Assembly: GCA_002783525.1 (NCBI GenBank)
Contig: PFGS01000113.1
Location: 1-5,420 of the forward strand
Length of the DNA stretch: 5,420 bases
Direction of reading: 5' to 3'
From: Ignavibacteriales bacterium CG12_big_fil_rev_8_21_14_0_65_30_8
GTDB taxonomy: Bacteria > Bacteroidota > Ignavibacteria > Ignavibacteriales > Ignavibacteriaceae
Made by a program: the position numbers and the translations under genes. Below, piece after piece: positions 1-5,260 of the stretch. The notes under the pieces were generated by a model that worked only from the letters and a program-made list of their open reading frames with translations, was not told the DNA's origin and made no database searches. The stretch's first letter is position 1; each line of letters begins with the position of its first letter.

Positions 1-114
1 ATTTCTGTAACTGTTAGAACTAGAAGAACAACCAATTGAAAATATTACTAACAGAAGCAGAACTAAGCTCGATTTTATTACGTTACTGTTTTTAATAAAT
101 TTGAATTTTGACAT
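1..114 (-). CDS. Partial lipoprotein gene, N-terminal 38 residues only
   Basis: The reading frame starts at ATG (112-114) and stays open to the left edge, so only the first 38 residues are visible. They form a lipoprotein signal peptide: a basic n-region with Lys at 3, 5, 8 and 14, a hydrophobic stretch SLVLLLLVIF at about 16-25, then SIGC with the candidate lipidated Cys at 29, followed by a Ser-rich SSSSNS linker. Ser at -3 of the lipobox is less usual than Leu but tolerated. A perfect AGGAGG lies 4 nt upstream of the ATG, which supports the start. The mature domain is off the window, so no function can be given beyond a membrane-anchored, periplasmic or surface lipoprotein. It lies downstream of pckA on the same strand, but 235 bp of structured intergenic DNA suggests its own promoter. 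Confidence 0.8.
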   Translation of the reverse strand, partial: MSKFKFIKNSNVIKSSLVLLLLVIFSIGCSSSSNSYRN

Positions 115-118
115 ATTT

Positions 119-124
119 CCTCCT
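119..124 (-). promoter_or_regulatory. Strong Shine-Dalgarno (AGGAGG) for the left-edge lipoprotein
   Basis: The minus strand reads AGGAGG, then AAAT, then ATG. This six-base match to the anti-SD is far better than those of the neighbouring enzyme genes and fixes the start codon of the partial lipoprotein. Confidence 0.8.
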
Positions 125-148
125 AATAAAATTTTAGTTTCTCATTAA

Positions 149-172
149 GACGAAATAGTATAAGAAATGTTC
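149..172 (-). promoter_or_regulatory. ECF-type promoter candidate upstream of the left-edge lipoprotein
   Basis: On the minus strand GAAC (169-172) is followed after 16 nt by CGTC (149-152), the general layout of ECF sigma promoters (AAC at -35, CGT at -10). Transcription would begin near 141-142, about 28 nt upstream of the ATG. It resembles the motif in front of the ECF sigma gene in this window (GTAAC-N17-CGTC). The motif is short and the region AT-rich, so chance is possible. A TATACT that could serve a sigma-70 -10 lies inside the spacer, but has no good -35. Confidence 0.35.
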
Positions 173-218
173 TATTAATTATTTTAAGGTTTTATAAATG
201 GTTATAATTGGTTAATTA

Positions 219-233
219 AAATCTACTAGATTT
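219..233. repeat. Perfect 15-nt palindrome (AAATCTA-C-TAGATTT)
   Basis: Two 7-base arms, AAATCTA (219-225) and TAGATTT (227-233), flank one central base. It abuts the larger inverted-repeat element that begins at 233. It may be an operator for the left-edge lipoprotein, or on the minus strand a small hairpin (AAATCT/AGATTT, 3-nt loop) followed by a short T-rich tail. The sequence does not decide between these. Confidence 0.4.
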
Positions 234-323
234 GTCACACTGAGTCGATGAGAGATGGAAGAAGTGTCACCCTTCTATATTAATTGAGATTCTTCTCCCG
301 ACCTTGTCTGGATCAGAATGACA
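233..323. repeat. 91-bp imperfect inverted-repeat element (REP/MITE-like)
   Basis: The element begins TGTCACACTGA and ends TCAGAATGACA. The ends match as inverted repeats at 9 of 11 positions. An inner pair, GGAAGAAG (257-264) and CTTCTCC (292-298), can extend the fold with one bulged base, and AGAAG (260-264)/CTTCT (272-276) offers an alternative hairpin. It is locally more GC-rich than its surroundings, has no credible ORF, and lies entirely between genes, 26 nt past the pckA stop. The ends and the inner GAGATTCTTC and CCCGACC words resemble short intergenic repeats I know from several AT-rich FCB and other bacterial genomes. That is recollection and not a search. It may act as a 3' stabilising or attenuating structure for pckA mRNA. 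No clear target-site duplication was found. Confidence 0.6.
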
Positions 324-349
324 TTTGAAAGTTTTTTAAGACAAATACC

Positions 350-1951
350 TTAAAATTTATTTGGGCCTGCGTTTTTAATCTTCTTATCAACATTAGCTTC
401 AAATGCTTTAAAATTATCATGGAACATATTTGCTAATTTTTTTGCAGACTCGTCATATTTCTTTTTGTCTTTCCAAGTATTCCTCGGGTTCAGAACTTCA
501 GATGGTACACCTGTAACTTTTTTAGGAATATTTAAACCGAAGAAAGGGTCTATTTCAATTTTAATAGAGTTTAAATTTCCTTTTAAAGCCTCATTTAGCA
601 TTGCACGTGTGTATTCAATTTTCATTCTTTTACCAACGCCGTAAGGACCACCGCTCCAGCCTGTATTTATGAGCCAGCAATTGGACTTATGCTTTTTAAT
701 TTTCTCTCCCAAAAGATTTGCATAAACAGATGGAAGTAAAGGCATAAACGGGGCTCCAAAACAAGTACTGAATGTTGCTGTTGGTTCAGATACACCTTTT
801 TCTGTTCCCGCTACTTTTGCGGTATATCCTGAGATGAAATGGTAAAGTGCCTGTTCTGTTGTCAGTTTAGAAATTGGAGGCAGAACACCAAATGCATCTG
901 CGGTTAACATTATAATGTTTTTAGGATGCCCGCCCATTCCGTCAGGTTCAATATTATTTATATGTTTAATCGGATAAGCAGCACGAGTGTTTTCAGTAAG
1001 TGTATCATCATTTAGATCTATTCTTCTGCTTATAACATCCATTTCAACATTTTCTAAAATTGTACCGAATTTTCTTGTGCATTCGTAAATATCCGGTTCG
1101 GCTTCTTTTGAAAGTCTGATTGCTTTTGCATAACAACCGCCTTCAAAATTGAATACACCTCTGTCACTCCAGCCGTGTTCATCATCACCGATCAGTCTTC
1201 TGTTAGGATCAGCTGAAAGAGTTGTTTTACCTGTACCAGAAAGCCCAAATAAAATAGCTGTATCGTTATCTTTTCCTATATTTGCCGAACAGTGCATAGC
1301 CATCACTTTCTTTTGCGGCAGAAGATAGTTCATAACCGTAAATATTGATTTTTTAATTTCGCCTGCATAACTGGTACCGCCTATCAACGCAAGTTTCTTT
1401 CCAAAGTGTAAGATTATAAATACAGGGGAATTTGTGCCGTCTTTATCAGTATCAGCCTGAAAGTATGGGAAATCAATAACAGTAAATCTTTCTTCATTAA
1501 TATTTATCTTAGATAGATCCCCTATTCGAACAAACATATTTCTGGCAAAAAGACTATGCCAGGCAGTTTCCGTTACTATTCTTATTGGTAATTTATATTT
1601 TGGATCTGTTCCTGCATAACAATCCTGAACATAAAGGTCTTTACTTTCTGCATAAGAAAGCATTTTAGAAAATAGTTTATTAAAATATTTTTCATCAATT
1701 GGTCTGTTTACTTTTCCCCACCAAATATTTTTTTCACTGGTTTTTTCTTTAACTATAAATTTATCATTAGGGCTTCTTCCGGTGTGTTGCCCTGTTCTTG
1801 CAATTAATGGACCTAAATGGGAAATTTTTGCTTCTCTTCTTCTAACTGCTTGTTCATAAAGAGAAGGAGTAGCCTCGTTGTAAAAAACATTATTCAGGTT
1901 TGAAAAACCCATTTTTATTAATTGTTTCCAAATATCAAACTTATTTTTCAT
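350..1951 (-). CDS. pckA: Phosphoenolpyruvate carboxykinase (ATP)
   Basis: This cytosolic enzyme interconverts oxaloacetate + ATP and PEP + ADP + CO2, the entry to gluconeogenesis or, in fermenters, a PEP-carboxylating ATP-yielding step. The 533 residues are normal for the family (E. coli 540). All hallmark motifs are intact: substrate Arg59 in GRSPNDK, Tyr195 and Lys200-Lys201 in the SYAGEIKKS block, His220 (MHCSAN), the P-loop GLSGTGKTT at 236-244 with Lys242, the metal-binding Asp256-Asp257 in IGDDEHGW, and Arg323 in ENTRAAYP. The GTP-type enzyme has different motifs, so the ATP type is firm. The start is supported by AAGG 5 nt upstream (1957-1960) and by family length. It is 68 bp downstream of the MarR-GNAT gene, with a candidate terminator between, so it probably has its own promoter. 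The only sigma-70-like candidate there (TTGCTA-N17-ATTAAT) is weak. The stop is TAA; no canonical hairpin plus T-run follows it. Confidence 0.98.
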   Translation of the reverse strand: MKNKFDIWKQLIKMGFSNLNNVFYNEATPSLYEQAVRRREAKISHLGPLIARTGQHTGRSPNDKFIVKEKTSEKNIWWGKVNRPIDEKYFNKLFSKMLSYAESKDLYVQDCYAGTDPKYKLPIRIVTETAWHSLFARNMFVRIGDLSKININEERFTVIDFPYFQADTDKDGTNSPVFIILHFGKKLALIGGTSYAGEIKKSIFTVMNYLLPQKKVMAMHCSANIGKDNDTAILFGLSGTGKTTLSADPNRRLIGDDEHGWSDRGVFNFEGGCYAKAIRLSKEAEPDIYECTRKFGTILENVEMDVISRRIDLNDDTLTENTRAAYPIKHINNIEPDGMGGHPKNIIMLTADAFGVLPPISKLTTEQALYHFISGYTAKVAGTEKGVSEPTATFSTCFGAPFMPLLPSVYANLLGEKIKKHKSNCWLINTGWSGGPYGVGKRMKIEYTRAMLNEALKGNLNSIKIEIDPFFGLNIPKKVTGVPSEVLNPRNTWKDKKKYDESAKKLANMFHDNFKAFEANVDKKIKNAGPNKF

Positions 1952-2003
1952 TTGTACCTTATTTTTTTGTAATTAATGAAGTGAAAATAATTATTAGCAA
2001 TAT

Positions 2004-2057
2004 AAAAAAAAAGGAAAGATTATTGAAGTAAAAGGGTCATTCTAAAAACCTTCCTTT
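2004..2057 (-). terminator. Candidate intrinsic terminator of the MarR-GNAT gene
   Basis: On the minus strand AAAGGAAGG (2049-2057, inside the last codons) can pair over 9 bp, including one G-U, with CTTTCCTTT (2010-2018), followed at once by six more T residues (2004-2009). The stop codon (2020-2022) sits in the 30-nt loop. The large loop weakens the case, but the stem followed directly by a T-run has the right order and orientation. It would separate this gene from pckA. Confidence 0.45.
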
Positions 2058-2976
2058 CATAATTTGATTTTTCTTCTTCATTGTTAGTTTCAAATCCAAG
2101 CTTCTTGTATAGGTTTATTGCAGAATACAATTTTTTATTTGTTAGAAGTGTTACATACTTTGCATTTTTAGAATAAGCAAAACCAATTACAGCCAAAGCC
2201 AGTTTTTTGCCAGCCTGCTTGCCCTGGGCTTTTTTTGTTACAGCCATTTTAGATAATTCATAGGTCTGCCTATCAATTTTTATAGCTGCTGATGTTCCCA
2301 CTATCTCATTATTTATTCTGGCAAAAAATATTTGCCCCCCCTTTTTTATAATATATTTTTCCGGCTCGTTTAATAACTTTTCATCTTTATCCTCAACATT
2401 AAAGTATTCTTCAAGCCATTCATAGTTAAGTTTTTTAAATATCTCCTTATATTTTTTGTTATAGGTAATTATTTCAACGCTTTTCATTAATTTCTGTTTT
2501 ACTTTTTCATCCATTCTTTGAGCATAACTATTTTGTGTTAATAAGTTTTTTACTGAATCTATCATATTAAAAACATCATAACCGGATTCTGAAATTATTT
2601 CCTTGTTAACTTCTTCAATATCATTAAAAAGATCTTGTTCTTCTTTTAGAAATTGTTTTCCTTTTTTACTTAGAAAGGAATGAGATTCACGTTTATCTTG
2701 TGTACCTGATCTTGTTTCTATTAAACCTAATTTGTTTAGTTTCCTTAAAGATTGAATTACTGCAGGATGAGTTATTTGAAGATTATCAGCTAGATTTTGT
2801 ACAGTACTTTTTTCAAAAAGATTTAAGTAGTAGAGTATTGGAAAAAGCGAAGGATCTAAATTAGAATTTCTTTTCTTACAAACATCTGAAATATCTTTCT
2901 GTAAAGATTCCCCCAACTTCTTTAAATAATTAGCAAAATTAAAATATTTTATTTCTTCAAAAGCTTTATTATTCAT
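2020..2976 (-). CDS. MarR-family regulator fused to a GNAT acetyltransferase
   Basis: This is a two-domain protein of 318 residues. Residues about 10-150 form a MarR-type winged helix: a helical dimerisation part, HTH at 58-83 (TVQNLADNLQITHPAVIQSLRKLNKLG), and a wing with the family's D-x-R motif at Asp94-Lys95-Arg96. Residues about 165-318 form a GNAT fold, with the acetyl-CoA pyrophosphate loop QGKQAG at 251-256 and the motif B stretch NKKLYSAINLYKKLGFE at 280-296. Fusions of this kind are a known class. The acetyl acceptor is usually unknown and cannot be read here; a small molecule or a protein Lys are both possible. It probably binds DNA as a dimer and couples ligand or acetyl-CoA state to transcription. 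An 89-bp gap upstream holds a promoter and two dyads, suggesting autoregulation. pckA lies 68 bp downstream. I see no good Shine-Dalgarno; the start is chosen because it gives a complete MarR N-terminus. Confidence 0.9.
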   Translation of the reverse strand: MNNKAFEEIKYFNFANYLKKLGESLQKDISDVCKKRNSNLDPSLFPILYYLNLFEKSTVQNLADNLQITHPAVIQSLRKLNKLGLIETRSGTQDKRESHSFLSKKGKQFLKEEQDLFNDIEEVNKEIISESGYDVFNMIDSVKNLLTQNSYAQRMDEKVKQKLMKSVEIITYNKKYKEIFKKLNYEWLEEYFNVEDKDEKLLNEPEKYIIKKGGQIFFARINNEIVGTSAAIKIDRQTYELSKMAVTKKAQGKQAGKKLALAVIGFAYSKNAKYVTLLTNKKLYSAINLYKKLGFETNNEEEKSNYERKVFRMTLLLQ

Positions 2977-3005
2977 TAAAATCGAAATATAAAGTAATAT
3001 AAAAC

Positions 3006-3017
3006 GTAAATACTTAC
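3006..3017. promoter_or_regulatory. Second dyad near the MarR-GNAT transcription start
   Basis: GTAAATACTTAC is self-complementary at 10 of 12 positions. It lies 30 to 41 bases upstream of the MarR-GNAT start codon and covers the start point predicted from the promoter at 3021-3049. It could be a second regulator-binding site. Dyads of this length arise by chance in AT-rich DNA. Confidence 0.25.
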
Positions 3018-3020
3018 ATA

Positions 3021-3049
3021 AATATATTACTAATTATCCATTTAATCAA
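3021..3049 (-). promoter_or_regulatory. Sigma-70-like promoter of the MarR-GNAT gene
   Basis: On the minus strand TTGATT (3044-3049) and TATATT (3021-3026) are separated by exactly 17 nt. They match TTGACA at 4 of 6 and TATAAT at 5 of 6 positions. The predicted start is near 3014, giving a leader of about 38 nt. The -35 box lies inside the 18-bp palindrome at 3040-3057. Confidence 0.5.
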
Positions 3050-3057
3050 TATTAAAT
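3040..3057. promoter_or_regulatory. 18-bp palindrome, possible MarR-type operator
   Basis: ATTTAATCAATATTAAAT has perfect 7-base inverted arms (3040-3046 and 3051-3057) around a 4-base centre. Its size and AT-rich symmetry fit MarR-family operators, and it covers the -35 box of the MarR-GNAT promoter, where a bound dimer would block RNA polymerase. It also begins 9 nt after the stop codon of the VOC gene, so it could form an all A-U hairpin at that mRNA's 3' end. No T-run follows on the minus strand, so I do not call it a terminator. Confidence 0.45.
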
Positions 3058-3065
3058 TTTCACTA

Positions 3066-3554
3066 TTAGGTATCTAGTTCGGCAAGTAATTCCAGCAGAT
3101 CAAATTCTTTTGTTTCGAAAACAATATTATCCTTTTCATCTCTGGGCCAGTCATATTCAGGTCGGTCACAATAAAGCTCAATTCCATTTCCGTCGGGATC
3201 AGAAATATAAATTGATTCGGAAATACCGCTGTCAGTTGCACCTTGAACCGGATATTTTTCTTCCCACAATTTTTTAAATGCTAAGGCTAATTCTTTTCTG
3301 TTTGGGTATAAAATTGCAAAATGATAAAGACCGGTATGTCCGGGAGGTCTAGGTGTTGCTTTTTCACCTTCCCAAGTGTTAAGTGCAATATGGTGATGGT
3401 AATCATTAGCTGAAAGAAAAACAGCTGAATCCCTATACCAGGCTTTTATTTTGTATCCTAAAAGATCTCGGTAAAACTTTAAAGATCTGTTTAAATTCTT
3501 TACAGTAAGATGTACATGTCCTATTTGCGTATCAGGGGAAATTTTATAATCCAT
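3066..3554 (-). CDS. VOC-family protein, catechol-2,3-dioxygenase-like
   Basis: The 162 residues contain two vicinal-oxygen-chelate modules, about 10-60 and 75-130. The usual metal-ligand positions are filled: His13 (IGHVHLTV), one of His53-His55 (YHHHIALNTW), His78 (GLYHFAIL) and Glu126 (DPDGNGIELY), with spacing like that of glyoxalase I. The blocks HHHIALNTW, PPGHTGLYHFAILYP and SDPDGNGIELYCDRPEYDWPRD are typical of the subgroup annotated as catechol-2,3-dioxygenase or glyoxalase, for example half of Bacillus CatE-like proteins. True extradiol dioxygenases have about 285 or more residues, so ring-cleaving activity is unproven; a lyase, hydrolase or isomerase acting on a small electrophile is equally possible. 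It is cytosolic, with no signal peptide. It is the last gene of the lipoprotein-Rid-VOC set, 42 bp after the Rid gene. No clear Shine-Dalgarno is seen; the start is set by family length. Confidence 0.9.
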   Translation of the reverse strand: MDYKISPDTQIGHVHLTVKNLNRSLKFYRDLLGYKIKAWYRDSAVFLSANDYHHHIALNTWEGEKATPRPPGHTGLYHFAILYPNRKELALAFKKLWEEKYPVQGATDSGISESIYISDPDGNGIELYCDRPEYDWPRDEKDNIVFETKEFDLLELLAELDT

Positions 3555-3596
3555 AAAAGGGTCTCTATTTTATTGAAATAATTGAAAAAAATAAAA

Positions 3597-3983
3597 TTAT
3601 AAATATGCAGTAGCTTCTATTTCTACAAGTAATTCAGGTAAAACAAGGGCATTTACTTCAACCATAGAAGTGGCTGGTTTTATATTACCAAAGAATTCTG
3701 CATGTGCTCTGCCTACTTCATTTTGCAAACTGATGTCTGTTACATATATGCGTGTTCTAATTACATCATTTAGTGTTGCACCGGCTTCTTTAAGTGCTTT
3801 TTCAATCTTCTCAATTATAAATTTAGTCTGTTTATAAACATCATTTATTCCAATTATTTTTCCTTCATCAACAGAGGCTGTTCCGGAAACTTCAATTAAA
3901 TTTCCCATTTTAACAGCTCTGGAATATCCGAACATATTTTCCCATTTAGCTCCGGAAGAAATAAGCTGTTTTTCTATAGGCAT
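3597..3983 (-). CDS. Rid-family (YjgF/YER057c/UK114) protein lacking the catalytic arginine
   Basis: The 128 residues match the usual size of this trimeric cytosolic family. Recognisable parts are GNLIEVSGTASVDEGKIIG (27-45), the helix KQTKFIIEKIEKALKEAGATLNDVIRTRIYVTDI (51-84), the KPATSMVEV block (102-110) and the C-terminal VEIEATAYL. RidA removes reactive enamine/imine intermediates such as 2-aminoacrylate, using an Arg in the P-A-R-[ST] motif (Arg105 in E. coli). Here the motif reads P-A-T-S, with Thr at 105. This places it with the Rid subfamilies that lack the arginine and are not expected to be imine deaminases; their substrates are poorly known. It starts 18 bp after the lipoprotein stop and precedes a VOC protein, suggesting a small operon handling an unidentified reactive metabolite. 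The start has only a weak purine-rich site (AGAGAA) upstream. Confidence 0.93.
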   Translation of the reverse strand: MPIEKQLISSGAKWENMFGYSRAVKMGNLIEVSGTASVDEGKIIGINDVYKQTKFIIEKIEKALKEAGATLNDVIRTRIYVTDISLQNEVGRAHAEFFGNIKPATSMVEVNALVLPELLVEIEATAYL

Positions 3984-4001
3984 AAAATTCTCTAAGATTT
4001 A

Positions 4002-4547
4002 TTATTCAACAATTTGTAAATCTATTAGATCAAAAAAAGTATAACCTTGAGGACTTGCAAAATTAGAACCGCCAAGTTCTATAAGTATTTTATCATCAAC
4101 AGCAGAATTTATATTAAAATTAAGTGTATAAGATGTCCACTCTTTGCTATCAATGTATTTACTCTCTATTCTTGTTCTTTTGTCACCAACCTTGTGATAA
4201 ATAACCAAACTTCCTGGATCTTGTGTAGATTTTGACCAAAATATTAATCTGTAATTTTTATTACCTTGAGGGGCATTAACTTCTTTAGTTACAAATGCGC
4301 CTAAACTTCTGGCTTTTAGAAATATTGAGAATTTTCCCCCATTTATAGGAACATCATTTGAAAATTTTACTATTGGTGGACCGGGACTTACCCAATTATC
4401 AATATCTGCATTACCACCCGATTCAAAAGAACTAACTAAAAGTCTGTTTGGTTGTGTATCAATAATTGTCTCAACAGGTGTTACAGTTCTTGTGCAACCT
4501 GCAATAATCAATAAAACAAGCGAAAATAGAAATATCTTTGATTTCAT
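4002..4547 (-). CDS. Lipoprotein with a carbohydrate-binding-like jelly-roll domain
   Basis: The 181-residue protein has a clear lipoprotein signal: Lys2 and Lys4, hydrophobic IFLFSLVLLIIA, then the lipobox IAGC with Cys18 as the lipidated residue. A short linker (19-35) leads to one beta-rich domain (36-181). Its pattern resembles galactose-binding-like/CBM folds: an opening LLVSSFESGG...NW (36-52), GGKFSIFLKA (70-79), YRLIFWSKS (99-107), EWTSYTLNFNI (136-146) and a closing FFDLIDLQIV (171-180). The likely role is surface or periplasmic ligand binding or a structural part; no catalytic residues are evident and the ligand is unknown. A perfect AGGAGG 5 nt before the ATG fixes the start. It heads the operon with the Rid and VOC genes and is transcribed divergently from the ECF sigma gene across 191 bp. 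Confidence 0.85.
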   Translation of the reverse strand: MKSKIFLFSLVLLIIAGCTRTVTPVETIIDTQPNRLLVSSFESGGNADIDNWVSPGPPIVKFSNDVPINGGKFSIFLKARSLGAFVTKEVNAPQGNKNYRLIFWSKSTQDPGSLVIYHKVGDKRTRIESKYIDSKEWTSYTLNFNINSAVDDKILIELGGSNFASPQGYTFFDLIDLQIVE

Positions 4548-4552
4548 AATAT

Positions 4553-4558
4553 CCTCCT
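4553..4558 (-). promoter_or_regulatory. Strong Shine-Dalgarno (AGGAGG) for the jelly-roll lipoprotein
   Basis: The minus strand reads AGGAGG, then ATATT, then ATG. It matches the site of the other lipoprotein in this window, while the enzyme genes here have weak or no such site. Confidence 0.8.
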
Positions 4559-4587
4559 ATTTATTCAATAAAAAGAAGAGTACAAAT

Positions 4588-4615
4588 ATTACAGTAGATA
4601 CAATTATATTTTCAA
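4588..4615 (-). promoter_or_regulatory. Sigma-70-like promoter of the lipoprotein-Rid-VOC operon
   Basis: On the minus strand TTGAAA (4610-4615) and TGTAAT (4588-4593) are separated by 16 nt; each matches the sigma-70 consensus at 5 of 6 positions. The predicted start is near 4581, giving a leader of about 34 nt that contains the AGGAGG. An overlapping AATATTTG is one base off the Bacteroidota -7 box (TAnnTTTG), so the exact sigma type is open. No ECF-type motif was seen on this strand. Confidence 0.45.
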
Positions 4616-4695
4616 TAGCTATTTATTGGAATATTGTTAAACAAAATAAAAATTTAATACATTCTAAATCAAAAATAATAAACATTCATATAAAT

Positions 4696-4722
4696 TGTAA
4701 CAAATTGAGTCTCCAGCTCGTC
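4696..4722 (+). promoter_or_regulatory. ECF-type promoter of the sigma factor gene
   Basis: TGTAAC (4696-4701) and CGTC (4719-4722, continuing TATT) are separated by 17 nt, a good match to the AAC...CGTC layout of ECF sigma promoters. GC-containing motifs stand out in this very AT-rich gap. Transcription would begin near 4729, leaving only about 10 nt before the ATG at 4739. The position suggests the sigma factor activates its own gene. Confidence 0.6.
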
Positions 4723-4738
4723 TATTAGGTAAAGATTA

Positions 4739-5260
4739 ATGCTAAAGCAGATTAAATATAATTCTTTAATAAAACAGCTTAAAAACAAAATATTTAGTTA
4801 TGCTTTATTTATGGTAAATAACAGAATGGACGCTGAGGATATTACTCAGGAAGTGTTCATAAAACTTTGGGATAATTTTGAAAATATAAATTTAACAAAA
4901 GCAAAATCATGGTTGTTAAGTTCTACACATAATTTAAGTATTGATTATATAAGAAAAAGAAAAAATAAAACGAGAGATACAATGGATATAAGTGAAAACA
5001 GTATATCTAAAGAGCAAAATTTTTTAGCTGATCCGGAGATCAGTTATAAACGAAATTTATTAAAGGACAGAATTAATAGTTCTATAAAAAAACTGCCTGA
5101 TAACCTAAAAAGTGTTTTTGTTCTATATGAAATTGAAGGATTTAAATATAAAGAGATCAGTAAAACATTAAATGTACCAATCAACAGTGTAAAAGTTTAT
5201 TTACTTAGAGCTAGAAAAAAATTACAAGAAGATTTAAAAGAGTTTAGATATGAAAACTAA
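4739..5260 (+). CDS. ECF-type RNA polymerase sigma-70 factor
   Basis: The 173 residues are the usual ECF length, with only sigma-2 and sigma-4 domains. Sigma-2 covers about 14-77, including region 2.2 DAEDITQEVFIKLWDN (31-46), the core-binding and -10 part, and AKSWLLSSTHNLSIDYIRKRK (55-75). A polar linker (76-112) leads to sigma-4 (113-166), IKKLPDNLKSVFVLYEIEGFKYKEI followed by the HTH SKTLNVPINSVKVYLLRARKKL, which reads the -35 element. The start ATG has a modest TAGG 9 nt upstream. If transcription starts near 4729, the message is almost leaderless and that site is lost or at the extreme 5' end. The last codons overlap the start of the next gene by 11 bp, the usual sign of translational coupling to an anti-sigma factor or signalling partner. 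It is divergent from the lipoprotein-Rid-VOC operon. The inducing signal is unknown. Confidence 0.95.
   Translation: MLKQIKYNSLIKQLKNKIFSYALFMVNNRMDAEDITQEVFIKLWDNFENINLTKAKSWLLSSTHNLSIDYIRKRKNKTRDTMDISENSISKEQNFLADPEISYKRNLLKDRINSSIKKLPDNLKSVFVLYEIEGFKYKEISKTLNVPINSVKVYLLRARKKLQEDLKEFRYEN

Noticed and set aside
1972..2000. TTGCTA-N17-ATTAAT as a pckA promoter on the minus strand
   Set aside because: Each box matches the consensus at only 4 of 6 positions in very AT-rich DNA, too weak to list as a feature.
3555..3596. T-rich stretch between the Rid and VOC genes as a terminator
   Set aside because: There is no stable stem before the T residues, and the gap is only 42 bp between same-strand genes, so read-through is more likely.
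4047..4235. 62-codon open frame on the plus strand
   Set aside because: It lies wholly antisense to the well-supported lipoprotein gene, has no ribosome site or recognisable domain, and is explained by low GC and chance.
4492..4728. 78-codon open frame on the plus strand across the divergent promoter region
   Set aside because: It overlaps the lipoprotein signal-peptide codons and covers both promoter candidates. Its product is low-complexity Ile/Asn/Lys with no domain, as expected from translated AT-rich intergenic DNA.
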